A program made the translations under genes and the position numbers. A stretch of DNA of 64,000 bases, taken from positions 2,583,501-2,647,500 of the forward strand of contig NZ_CP040093.1 in NCBI RefSeq assembly GCF_006016075.1, given 5' to 3'. The notes under the pieces were generated by a model. The model was not told the origin of the DNA. It searched no databases and saw only the letters and a program-made list of their open reading frames with translations. Below are positions 45,799-53,850 of this stretch, piece after piece. Numbering within the stretch: the first letter of the stretch is position 1; each line of letters opens with the position of its first letter. This stretch comes from Caloramator sp. E03. Its GTDB lineage: Bacteria; Bacillota; Clostridia; Clostridiales; Caloramatoraceae.

Positions 45799-45850
45799 CA
45801 AATATCATATAACTTAACAAAACTTATTTATTTATTAGGAGGATGAAAAT

Positions 45851-46951
45851 ATGGGGGAGAAAAAATGGATTATCATTAATGGAATCATAGTAGGCCTTAT
45901 TTCTGTAATGCTTGTTTACTTTGGCAATCCCGTAAACATGGGAATTTGTATTGTGTGCTTTATTAGGGATATTGCCGGTGGATTAGGACTACACAGAGCA
46001 GAAGTAGTTCAGTATGTAAGGCCAGAAATCATTGGTATAGTTCTTGGTGCGTTTTTAATGGCCCTTGGGAAAAAAGAGTATAATGCAAGGGGTGGTTCAT
46101 CACCATTTACAAGATTTGTTCTTGGATTTATAGTTATCATCGGTGCTTTAATGTTTTTAGGCTGTCCTCTTAGAATGGTTTTAAGACTCGCAGGGGGAGA
46201 TCTTAATGCATTGTTTGGTCTTTTCGGGTTTATTGCTGGAATTGCACTTGGAATCGTTTTTTTAAACAAGGGGTTTACTTTAAAGAGAACCTATTCATTG
46301 AACAGATATGAAGGGTATCTTTTGCCTTTTGTAAATGTAGTATTGCTTATACTTGTTATTGCAGGAACTGCAACTGGAATTTTATTCTTTAGCAAAACTG
46401 GACCTGGTTCTCAGCATGCTCCAATTATTATTGCTTTAGTTGCAGGACTTATTGTAGGTGGATTTGCTCAAAGAACAAGGCTTTGCATGGTTGGAGGAAT
46501 AAGAGATCTTATAATGTTTAAGGATTGGTATCTTATTTCAGGATTTATTGCTATATTTGTTACAGCATTTATTGGGAATGCAGCTTTTGGATATTTTAAG
46601 TTTGGATTTGCAGGGCAGCCTGTAGCACATACTGATGGATTATGGAATTTTCTTGGAATGGCTCTTGCTGGATTTGGATCTGTTCTTCTTGGTGGATGCC
46701 CATTAAGACAGTTAATACTCTCTGGAGAAGGGAACATTGATTCAGTAATTACAGTAATGGGAATGGTAGTTGGTGCTGCTTTTGCTCATAATTTTAAACT
46801 TGCTGCATCAGCAAAGGGACCAACACCAAATGGAAAGATTGCAGTAATTCTTGGCTTTATAATTGCCTTTGCAATTGCATATTTGAATATTGATAAATCA
46901 GTCAATATCAAAATGAAAGGGGATGGAAAAATTGAAACTTATGGAAATTGA
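45851..46951 (+). CDS. yedE: YedE-family putative selenium transporter
   Basis: A 366-residue membrane protein with about 10 hydrophobic segments and paired motifs FLGCPLRMVLRLAGGD and LLGGCPLRQLILSGEGN, as in YeeE/YedE sulfur- and selenium-linked transporters. With yedF and a DUF3343 gene directly after it, it matches the selenium-metabolism triad of many clostridia. It starts 32 bp after the likely end of an insertion sequence, after AGGAGG. Confidence 0.88.
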   Translation: MGEKKWIIINGIIVGLISVMLVYFGNPVNMGICIVCFIRDIAGGLGLHRAEVVQYVRPEIIGIVLGAFLMALGKKEYNARGGSSPFTRFVLGFIVIIGALMFLGCPLRMVLRLAGGDLNALFGLFGFIAGIALGIVFLNKGFTLKRTYSLNRYEGYLLPFVNVVLLILVIAGTATGILFFSKTGPGSQHAPIIIALVAGLIVGGFAQRTRLCMVGGIRDLIMFKDWYLISGFIAIFVTAFIGNAAFGYFKFGFAGQPVAHTDGLWNFLGMALAGFGSVLLGGCPLRQLILSGEGNIDSVITVMGMVVGAAFAHNFKLAASAKGPTPNGKIAVILGFIIAFAIAYLNIDKSVNIKMKGDGKIETYGN

Positions 46952-47144
46952 CGCAAGAGGTAGGGCTTGCCCAGAGCCAGTTCTTCTTACTAAAAAAGGG
47001 GTTGAAAATAGTCCTCAGGGCGTAAAGGTTATTGTAGATAATGTAACTGCAAGAGAAAATGTAAAAAGGTTTGGAAAGAATGCAGGTTATAAAGTTGAAG
47101 TTGAAGAAAAAAATGGAGAATACATTTTAACATTAAGTAAGTAG
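46923..47144 (+). CDS. yedF: YedF/TusA-like sulfurtransferase domain protein
   Basis: A 73-residue TusA-like protein with DARGRACPEPVLLTKKG, the CPxP motif carrying the conserved Cys. YedF in selenium clusters is thought to handle selenium or sulfur. It overlaps the yedE end by 29 bp. Full-length YedF proteins often have an extra C-terminal domain absent here. Confidence 0.85.
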   Translation: MEKLKLMEIDARGRACPEPVLLTKKGVENSPQGVKVIVDNVTARENVKRFGKNAGYKVEVEEKNGEYILTLSK

Positions 47145-47153
47145 GTAGTTAAT

Positions 47154-47393
47154 ATGGAGTACATTGCAACTTTTTTTACTCAATCCGGTGCTATAAAATA
47201 TCAAAGATTTTTACTTGAAAAGAACATAAAGGCTGAAATCATGCCTGTTCCGAGAAAATTCAGCTCAAGCTGTGGGATTAGTGTCAGATTTTTATTAGAT
47301 GATGATGTATTAAAGTATGTAAGCGATGATATTGAAAAAATATATGAAATGAGCAGTATAGAGGGAAGGCTTGTATATAAGGCAGATATGTAA
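47154..47393 (+). CDS. DUF3343 putative selenium/sulfur carrier-like protein
   Basis: A 79-residue protein: FFTQSGAIKYQRFLLEKNIKAEIMPVPRKFSSSCGISVRF. It has the DUF3343 layout with a single conserved Cys in SSSCGISV, often found beside yedE-yedF. It starts 9 bp after yedF and closes the unit before a terminator. Confidence 0.8.
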   Translation: MEYIATFFTQSGAIKYQRFLLEKNIKAEIMPVPRKFSSSCGISVRFLLDDDVLKYVSDDIEKIYEMSSIEGRLVYKADM

Positions 47394-47405
47394 TCTTAAG
47401 GACAA

Positions 47406-47438
47406 AAAACCTACGGATTAAAAATTCGTAGGTTTTAT
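47406..47438 (+). terminator. Terminator after the yedE-yedF-DUF3343 unit
   Basis: AAAACCTACG / CGTAGGTTTT stem with an 11-base loop. Confidence 0.8.
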
Positions 47439-47566
47439 ACGTTAGTTTCGGTTAGAGAATTTTTATAGGTAATTTATACCATGATAAAATATGTAGTTTA
47501 CAGATGTAATATATCACTATTTATATTATAATATTTATGTAAATAATATAAGAAATGAGGTTGCCT

Positions 47567-48232
47567 ATGAAAAATGTTGGAGTATTTGATATTTTAGGAC
47601 CTGTTATGATAGGGCCATCAAGTTCTCATACAGCTGGAGCAGTTAGGCTTGGAAGAGCGGCAAGGTGTATTATGGGTGAAGATTTTAAAAAAGTAAATTT
47701 TTATCTTCATGGTTCCTTTGCAAAAACATATAAAGGACATGGTACTGATAGAGCATTAGTTGCAGGAATACTTGGAATGGATACTGATGATGAGAGGATA
47801 AGAAAGTCCTTTGATATTGCTAAGGAAAGGGATATAGAAATTAATTTTATTGAGTCGGATTTGGGAGAGGTACATCCTAATACAGTAAAAATTGAGTTTA
47901 TTAATAGTAATATAACAAGCTATATTATTGGTTCATCTATTGGTGGTGGAAGTATAGCCGTTGTGAATATAGACGGTGAAAAAGTTTATTTTACAGGTGA
48001 GTATCCAACACTTTTAGTAAAATACAAGGATAAAAAGGGAATGATAAGTAAAATTAGCTTTGCTATTGCTCTTGGGGATATTAATATTGCTACACTTAAA
48101 GTTGATAGGGAAAGTAAAGGAGAAATAGCAACAGCTGTAATAGAAACAGATAATAAGGTGAATTATAATATAATAGATGAAATATCAAAACTTGAAGGAG
48201 TTTTTTCAGTTAAATTTATTGATGCTATATAA
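47567..48232 (+). CDS. sdaAB: L-serine dehydratase, beta subunit
   Basis: About 221 residues. DILGPVMIGPSSSHTAGAVRLG at the N terminus and the C-terminal ACT domain (SFAIALGDINIATLKVDRES) match the beta subunit of iron-sulfur L-serine dehydratase. It works with SdaAA to turn serine into pyruvate and ammonia. ATG 47567 is chosen because GAGG lies six bases upstream; an in-frame ATG at 47555 overlaps the site. Confidence 0.94.
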   Translation: MKNVGVFDILGPVMIGPSSSHTAGAVRLGRAARCIMGEDFKKVNFYLHGSFAKTYKGHGTDRALVAGILGMDTDDERIRKSFDIAKERDIEINFIESDLGEVHPNTVKIEFINSNITSYIIGSSIGGGSIAVVNIDGEKVYFTGEYPTLLVKYKDKKGMISKISFAIALGDINIATLKVDRESKGEIATAVIETDNKVNYNIIDEISKLEGVFSVKFIDAI

Positions 48233-48264
48233 TAAAGCACTTTTGCTTTTTAATGGAGGTTAGT

Positions 48265-49137
48265 ATGTTTAAATCGGCTGTGGATGTAATTGAATTAACA
48301 GAAAAATATAGCTGTAGGATATGTGATATTGTATTAATGAAAGAAAGTAAGATTTCTGAAAAAAGTAAGGATGAAATAAGAAATAAAGTTAAATATACTT
48401 TAGAGGTAATGAAGCAATCAGCAGAATCAGGTATAGATGTACCTATAAAATCTGTAAGTGGGATTATAGGTGGCAATGCAAAGAAAATTGAGGATTATAG
48501 GAAAAAAGGAAGTACAGTGTGCGGAGATATAATAAACAAAGCTATTGCAAGGGCACTATCCTGTTCTGAAGTTAATGCTGCCATGGGCAAAATAGTAGCA
48601 TGCCCTACTGCAGGATCCTGTGGTATTGTTCCAGCTGCTATAATTACATCAGGTGAAATTATTAATGCCGATGAAGAAACTTTAATTGATGCTCTTTTAA
48701 CTGCATCGGGTGTTGGGCAGATTATTGCAAAAAATGCCACATTATCTGGTGCTGAAGGAGGATGCCAAGCTGAATGTGGTTCTGCCTCTGCGATGGCAGC
48801 AGCTGCAATTGTTGAAATGTTTGGAGGTACTCCTAAAATGGCTTTTAATGCTGCAGCGATTGCTTTAAAGAACATATTAGGACTTGTTTGTGATCCAGTA
48901 GCAGGGCTTGTAGAGGTGCCTTGTTCTAAAAGAAATGCAATGGGTGTTGTAAATGCTATGAGTAGTGCTGATATGGCTCTTGCTGAGATTGAAAGCGTAA
49001 TACCATTTGATGAGGTAGTTAGTGCTATGTATAAAGTTGGGAAAATGCTTCCAAGTGAGCTTAGAGAAACAGCCCTTGGAGGGCTTGCAGCAACCCCAAC
49101 GGCAATAAAAATTGCAAAAGAGATTAATAAGGTATAA
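48265..49137 (+). CDS. sdaAA: L-serine dehydratase, alpha subunit
   Basis: About 290 residues with the 4Fe-4S-ligand cysteines in KIVACPTAGSCGIVPAA and SGAEGGCQAECGSASAMAA, and NILGLVCDPVAGLVEVPC, typical of the alpha subunit. Start ATG 48265 lies six bases after GGAGG. Forms the enzyme with the upstream beta subunit. Confidence 0.94.
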   Translation: MFKSAVDVIELTEKYSCRICDIVLMKESKISEKSKDEIRNKVKYTLEVMKQSAESGIDVPIKSVSGIIGGNAKKIEDYRKKGSTVCGDIINKAIARALSCSEVNAAMGKIVACPTAGSCGIVPAAIITSGEIINADEETLIDALLTASGVGQIIAKNATLSGAEGGCQAECGSASAMAAAAIVEMFGGTPKMAFNAAAIALKNILGLVCDPVAGLVEVPCSKRNAMGVVNAMSSADMALAEIESVIPFDEVVSAMYKVGKMLPSELRETALGGLAATPTAIKIAKEINKV

Positions 49138-49138
49138 A

Positions 49139-49170
49139 AAGGGACGGCTTTGCCGTCCCTTAAAAGTTTT
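49139..49170. terminator. Terminator after sdaAA
   Basis: AAGGGACGGC / GCCGTCCCTT with a three-base loop, followed by AAAAGTTTTT. It also faces the leftward small gene and may serve both strands. Confidence 0.85.
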
Positions 49171-49409
49171 TAGTTATTTATAAGAGCTATAATGCCTCCA
49201 ATTAAAATACACATTAATAATATTATTAAAATTACGGTATCATAATGCTCAACTTTATATGCTTTATATATATATTTTGAACAAAATATCAAAGTAATTC
49301 CAATGAATAAAGTATAATATCCCCAAATACCTATGACACTTATTATTGATTTTGCAATAAACCTGAATACAGTAAACTTAGGTATTACTTTAGGTAAAGG
49401 TATTTGCAA
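49170..49409 (-). CDS. Small two-helix membrane protein downstream of brnQ
   Basis: A 79-residue protein with two hydrophobic segments (about residues 17-42 and 58-77) and a short polar loop KAYKVEHYD. Not recognised. It starts at TTG nine bases after AAGGAG, 23 bp after the brnQ stop, and ends at the convergent terminator, so it is probably the second gene of a brnQ operon. A role assisting the transporter is conjecture. Confidence 0.45.
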   Translation of the reverse strand: MQIPLPKVIPKFTVFRFIAKSIISVIGIWGYYTLFIGITLIFCSKYIYKAYKVEHYDTVILIILLMCILIGGIIALINN

Positions 49410-49432
49410 CTTTTACAACTCCTTAATATTTA

Positions 49433-50722
49433 CTATTCAGTTTGACCACTATGCTTTTTACCAAATAATAATGGAATTAAAACACCTATTAAAGCAGGAA
49501 GTATCCAGGCAAAGTTTGATTTTGCAAAAGGAAGTTTGCTAATTAGTGCTTGTACGCCTTTTAAATTTATTCCTATTGCTGAAAGTCCATCAACTATGCT
49601 TATAATTAAAGTTAAATATACTGCATAAAGATAAGAATTCTTGTTTTTTATAAATTCATCAAATATATTTAATATAATTAGTACTATAACAACAGGATAA
49701 ACAGTAACTAAAAGAGGCACTGCCAATTTAACGATAGTTTCAACTCCAAAATTTGAAACTACTGCACTAAATAAAGTAACAATTATTACAACAGTCTTAT
49801 AACTAATTTTGTTGTTTGTAAGGTTAGAAAAGAATTCTCCAGCAGTAGCAGTTAAACCTACAGAAGTAGTAAGGCATGCAAAACCTACTGCTATACCTAA
49901 AGCTATTTTGCCGAAATTACCTAAAAGATTTTGTGTTATTGCAATAGTAAGCTGAGTTTTTGATATATCGCTACTAAAAATACCTGATGCAGTAGCACCT
50001 AAATACATAAGCCCTCCATAAACCATAAGAAGTCCACAAGCTGCAATAACACCTGATAATAGTGTAAGTTTTATTTGATCTTTAGTATTACTATATCCCT
50101 TTGCAACAACGCTGCTTATTATAATACCGGCAAAAACAGTTGACGCTAAAGCATCCATAGTTTGATAACCTTCCGCAAAGGCCTTTGAGAATGGGTTTGT
50201 TATATTTGTTATAACAGGCTGTCCAATAGGAGAAATTATGCCTTTAGCTATTATTATTGCAAGCATTGCTAAAAGCACAGGAGTTAATATTTTTCCTATC
50301 TTATCAATAACTGATGAAGGATTTATTACGAGATATAAATTGATTGCGAAATAAACTGCAGTAACTATTATAGGACTTACGTTTGGGAAAAGAGGCTTTA
50401 TTGCCATTTCATAAGTAGTTGCACCTGTTCTTGGTATTGCAAGTAGTGGTCCTATTGCAAGCATTATAACTATTCCTAAAACTTTGCTAAAGTTTGTTCC
50501 AACCTTTCCAGCGAAATTTTCAAATTTACCATCATTTTTTGACATTACAATAATTCCGATAAGGGGAAGGCCTATACCTGTTAACAAAAATCCAAAAAGT
50601 GACATGTACCATTTTGAACCTGATAAAATACCAATATAGGGAGGAAAAATAAGGTTTCCAGCTCCAAAGAACATTGCAAAAAGTGCTAATCCAATTACTA
50701 AAACGTCCTTAAATTGTTTCAT
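49433..50722 (-). CDS. brnQ: Branched-chain amino acid transporter BrnQ
   Basis: About 429 residues with 12 predicted helices. KDVLVIGLALFAMFFGAGNLIFPPYIG is the family's N-terminal signature, with AIGPLLAIPRTGATTYEMA and TTSVGLTATAGEFFSNL later. It imports Leu, Ile and Val with sodium. The ATG at 50722 follows AGGAGGTAAC; the frame extends upstream without a site. Confidence 0.94.
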   Translation of the reverse strand: MKQFKDVLVIGLALFAMFFGAGNLIFPPYIGILSGSKWYMSLFGFLLTGIGLPLIGIIVMSKNDGKFENFAGKVGTNFSKVLGIVIMLAIGPLLAIPRTGATTYEMAIKPLFPNVSPIIVTAVYFAINLYLVINPSSVIDKIGKILTPVLLAMLAIIIAKGIISPIGQPVITNITNPFSKAFAEGYQTMDALASTVFAGIIISSVVAKGYSNTKDQIKLTLLSGVIAACGLLMVYGGLMYLGATASGIFSSDISKTQLTIAITQNLLGNFGKIALGIAVGFACLTTSVGLTATAGEFFSNLTNNKISYKTVVIIVTLFSAVVSNFGVETIVKLAVPLLVTVYPVVIVLIILNIFDEFIKNKNSYLYAVYLTLIISIVDGLSAIGINLKGVQALISKLPFAKSNFAWILPALIGVLIPLLFGKKHSGQTE

Positions 50723-51000
50723 TTTGTTACCTCCTAAATTGTTATTAAAAAAAGTTAAAAAAGTAGAAAAATTAAAAAAAATAATGACAAATATAATTAT
50801 AATAGCACAATGAAATGATTTCAATAGAAAAAATATGTGTATTTTGCTAAATTGTATATGTTATATATTTAACAATGATGCAAATTTTAAATATTAAAGT
50901 TACATTATAATAAAAAATATATAAAATTGAAAAAATTTTTGTGTATCAAAATATATTTATTTTAATATTATGATAATAGACTAATTCTTGGAGGATAAAT

Positions 51001-52080
51001 ATGGCAATTAAAAAATGCTATTTTGCTTCAGCAAATACTTGTAAAGGATTTGTATCATTTTTTGATTATGTCATTAATGATGCAAAAAGGGTCTACATTA
51101 TAAAAGGAGGACCAGGATGTGGAAAGTCAACTTTTATTAAGAAGATGGGGGAAGAACTTCTTGAATTTGGCTTTGATATTGATTTTATATACTCTCCTTC
51201 TGATATGAATTCCATTGACGGTATTTTCATACATGGAGTTGATTTTGCTGTAGTCGATGGAACTTCACCTCATGTTATAGATCCTAAATATCCTGGAGCG
51301 GTTGAAAGAATATTAAACTTTGGGGATTATTGGGATATTGATTATTTAAGGGAAAAGATGGATGAAATAAAGTATTATTTTGATGAAATAGAAAAACATT
51401 ATGAGGTATTTTTTAATTATATGCTTGGGGCAAAGCAGATACACGATAGGTGGGAGAAAGAATATTTAAAAGGAATGGATTTTAAAAAGGCAGATGAAAT
51501 AACTGAAAAGTTGATAAGTAGCATAATTTTGAAAAATAATAATAAAGCACCTAAGGAGTGGCATAGATTTGCAGGAGCTATGACTCCACAGGGGCAATTA
51601 TCCTTTTATGATGTATTGGTAAAGCAGATTAAAAACAGATATATAATAAAAGGAAGACCGGGTACTGGTAAATCAACTATGACTAAAAAGGTGGCTAAAG
51701 CAGCACTAAAAAGCGGCTATGATGTTGAATACTATCATTGCAGTTTTGATCCTGATAGCATAGATATGATAATAATACCTGAGCTTAGCTTTGCAATGCT
51801 TGATGGGACTGCTCCACACGAATTTGAGCCTGAGAATAAAGACAAAGTAATTGATATGTTTGAATGTATAGATAAGGATATAGTACATGAAGATGAAGAT
51901 CCTATTAAATCAATAGAACTTGAATATATAAAAGAACTTGAAAAAGCAAAATTTATATATAGAAAGATTTATGAGCTTAATAATGAGCTTGAAAAATATT
52001 ATATTGATGCAATAGATTTTAATGACGTAAATGCCCTAAGGATAAGAATTACAGATACAATTAAGGCTCTAAAAAAATAG
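51001..52080 (+). CDS. Double P-loop ATPase, PRK06851-like, uncharacterised
   Basis: A 359-residue soluble protein made of two similar halves. Walker A motifs are GGPGCGKST (about 36-44) and GRPGTGKST (about 218-226); matching downstream segments DFAVVDGTSPHVIDP and SFAMLDGTAPHEFEP show an internal duplication. Such proteins are widespread in Clostridia and related spore-formers with no known job. It is monocistronic, with a GGAGG site. Confidence 0.8.
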   Translation: MAIKKCYFASANTCKGFVSFFDYVINDAKRVYIIKGGPGCGKSTFIKKMGEELLEFGFDIDFIYSPSDMNSIDGIFIHGVDFAVVDGTSPHVIDPKYPGAVERILNFGDYWDIDYLREKMDEIKYYFDEIEKHYEVFFNYMLGAKQIHDRWEKEYLKGMDFKKADEITEKLISSIILKNNNKAPKEWHRFAGAMTPQGQLSFYDVLVKQIKNRYIIKGRPGTGKSTMTKKVAKAALKSGYDVEYYHCSFDPDSIDMIIIPELSFAMLDGTAPHEFEPENKDKVIDMFECIDKDIVHEDEDPIKSIELEYIKELEKAKFIYRKIYELNNELEKYYIDAIDFNDVNALRIRITDTIKALKK

Positions 52081-52101
52081 TTTTGAATCTTGGTGAATTT
52101 T

Positions 52102-52367
52102 GGGACAGTTACTTATTTTCTATATATCTACATCAATTCAATGTAGGTTTCTCCTCTTGTTTTCTTGGGGGTTACTTGAGGTGTTTTGCGGTTTCCCCGG
52201 CCTTTTCCAGTCTTTCCGGGACGGTTAGTGTGAAAATGTCCATTTACAAAAAAGGAAAAAAGTTCAAGACAAGGGACGGTTACTTATTTCATACACAATA
52301 TCTGCAAAATCAGGGGGACATGTATAAAATATTATGTCTATTATTTAATATAATAAGTAACCGTCCC
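52102..52367. repeat. REP-like 15-bp repeat cluster upstream of the RAYT gene
   Basis: Copies of GGGACGGTTACTTAT: 52102-52116 (one change), 52218-52227 (ten bases only) and 52273-52287 on the + strand, and 52353-52367 inverted. The region between is locally GC-richer than its surroundings and has no convincing gene. The copies at 52273 and 52353 face each other as a long inverted repeat. Confidence 0.75.
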
Positions 52368-52479
52368 TTCTGTTACCTTTGAAAAACCACAAACTTTTTC
52401 ATTCCGTCGTTGTGGCTACTTTTAGTTATGACCTGTTACTCATTTAAGGTACATTCACACCAATTCTATGAATAAACAA

Positions 52480-52536
52480 ACCTCCAACTTGGAAAAATAA
52501 TACTAAAAATATATTCCAAGTTGGAGGTGTTTTTTT
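52480..52536 (+). promoter_or_regulatory. Terminator-like hairpin that buries the RAYT ribosome site
   Basis: A 15-bp perfect stem, ACCTCCAACTTGGAA at 52480-52494 and its complement at 52514-52528, followed by GTTTTTTT. The right arm contains GGAGGT, the ribosome site of the transposase ATG at 52537. It would both stop incoming transcripts and mask translation. Confidence 0.75.
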
Positions 52537-53445
52537 ATGCCAAGAATGGCAAGGCAAAAAAGCTATGACTCTATTTATCATGTTATGGTTAAAAGTATAT
52601 CCGAAGTTCCCCTCTATAAAGATGATAAAGATAAGATAAAATACCTTGACTACATGAAAAAAGCCCAAGAACAGTTCGAATTTAGAGTTTATTCCTATTG
52701 CCTTATGGATAATCATGCTCATTTTATTATAGATGCAAACGGTGCAGATATCTCAAAAATAATGCACTTTGTAAACTATAAATATGCCATGTATTTTAAT
52801 AAAAGGTATGAAAGAAGTGGCCATCTCTTTCAAGACAGGTTCAAAAGCTTAATCGTAAAGGATGATAGATACCTCTTTGCCTTAACAGCCTACGTTCACT
52901 TTAACGCAACAGACCTAAAAGGCTACGATAAAAATCCACAGGATTATCGCTTTTCATCTTTAGGCATATTCTTAGGGCAAAAGACAGATGAATTTGAGCT
53001 TATAGATGACAAATTTATATTATCCATGTTTAGCCTAAAGGAAGCTACAGCAAGGGCTATATACAAAGACTTTGTATTTAAAGTAAAAAGTATTGTTGAT
53101 GCGCAAAGAGAAGAATTTAAGAAAGAAGGAACAGAGTATAGGAGCATGAGAACCATTCTTGTAAGGGATCTATCCCCTGATAAAATAATAGAATTAATAT
53201 CACAAAAATTCAACGTAGATAAGCTAATGCTAAGGATAAAGCGGGCAAAGGAGGCAAAGGAAGCGAAGGCAATACTATGCTTTGTGTTAAGAAAGTTTTG
53301 TGATTTAAGATGTGCCGATATATGCAGGATACTTGGGAATATGGGGCAATCTAACGTTTCAAAGCTATGTTCCCTTGGGAGGGAGCTTGTAAAGGAAGAG
53401 AAATATAAAAATATAGTAAATGATATATTAACACAAGGGGCATAG
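52537..53445 (+). CDS. REP-associated tyrosine transposase (RAYT, Y1_Tnp/IS200-like)
   Basis: A 302-residue HUH endonuclease. MPRMARQKSYDSIYHVMVKSI, the HUH pair in MDNHAHFII (His60/His62) and catalytic-Tyr region NYKYAMYFNKRYERSGHLFQDRFKS are visible. A C-terminal helical extension (ADICRILGNMGQSNVSKL) resembles a DnaA-type HTH. RAYTs process REP sequences, and REP-like repeats flank it on both sides. Intact, domesticated or mobile status unknown. Confidence 0.88.
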   Translation: MPRMARQKSYDSIYHVMVKSISEVPLYKDDKDKIKYLDYMKKAQEQFEFRVYSYCLMDNHAHFIIDANGADISKIMHFVNYKYAMYFNKRYERSGHLFQDRFKSLIVKDDRYLFALTAYVHFNATDLKGYDKNPQDYRFSSLGIFLGQKTDEFELIDDKFILSMFSLKEATARAIYKDFVFKVKSIVDAQREEFKKEGTEYRSMRTILVRDLSPDKIIELISQKFNVDKLMLRIKRAKEAKEAKAILCFVLRKFCDLRCADICRILGNMGQSNVSKLCSLGRELVKEEKYKNIVNDILTQGA

Positions 53446-53785
53446 ATAATTTTATAATGTAGGTTATATATTAAGTATCTTGGTATAAGTTGATAAAATA
53501 TTTATGCAAATTGTAATAAAAAATTTAAAGTTTTTATACATAAAGATAAAAATAAGGATAAAATATGGACAAGCTATCTTTACAAAATTATTAAAAAAGC
53601 AAAAACTTAAAAATATATTAAAAACTAAAATGCAAATAGGTAAAAGGAAGGATTAGATTCAAAAAAATTTTAGAAATTTTAACATGAAAAAATTAATAAG
53701 TAACCGTCACCAAACCTAATAAGTAACCGTCATGAAAAATCTAAAAACCCAAAAACATAAGTAACCGTCCCAAAAAACATAAGCA
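53446..53785 (+). other. AT-rich gap between the RAYT and uvrB genes
   Basis: No gene is supported. The left 240 bases are A-rich without clear structure; the right end has three REP-like repeats (listed separately). Confidence 0.6.
53696..53771. repeat. Three REP-like repeats downstream of the RAYT gene
   Basis: ATAAGTAACCGTC occurs at 53696-53709, 53719-53732 and 53757-53771, all in one orientation, opposite to most copies upstream of the transposase; the third has the full CCC end. Spacing is 23 and 38 bases. They lie just before the uvrB promoter. Confidence 0.75.
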
Positions 53786-53814
53786 TTGACTGTAAATGTT
53801 AAAAGATATATAAT
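53786..53814 (+). promoter_or_regulatory. uvrB promoter
   Basis: TTGACT at 53786-53791, a 17-base spacer and TATAAT at 53809-53814: an excellent vegetative promoter, with the LexA-type box just downstream. Confidence 0.8.
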
Positions 53815-53823
53815 CATAGTAAT

Positions 53824-53836
53824 CGAACTAATGTTC
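53824..53836. promoter_or_regulatory. LexA/DinR box before uvrB
   Basis: CGAAC-TAAT-GTTC matches the Gram-positive SOS consensus CGAACRNRYGTTYG at both half-sites. It lies 10-22 bases after the -10, where a bound repressor would block transcription of uvrBA. Confidence 0.75.
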
Positions 53837-53850
53837 AAAAGGTGATGACT

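Larger units (their letters stand above)
44503..45819. mobile_element. Insertion sequence with one DDE transposase gene
   Basis: About 1.3 kb containing a single transposase on the minus strand. Candidate ends are imperfect inverted repeats, TGTTAAGTAAATATGA at 44503 and its near-complement ending ACTTAACA at 45812-45819. No target-site duplication could be established, so the boundaries are tentative. The 200 bases left of the gene carry small hairpins (44619-44665). Confidence 0.45.

Noticed and set aside
52083-52382. A 99-codon open frame upstream of the RAYT gene
   Set aside because: It is made of REP-like repeats and linker sequence, has no ribosome site and no family likeness.
52102-53771. 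CRISPR array
   Set aside because: The 15-bp repeats are irregularly spaced, occur in both orientations and lie around a RAYT transposase; no cas genes are present.
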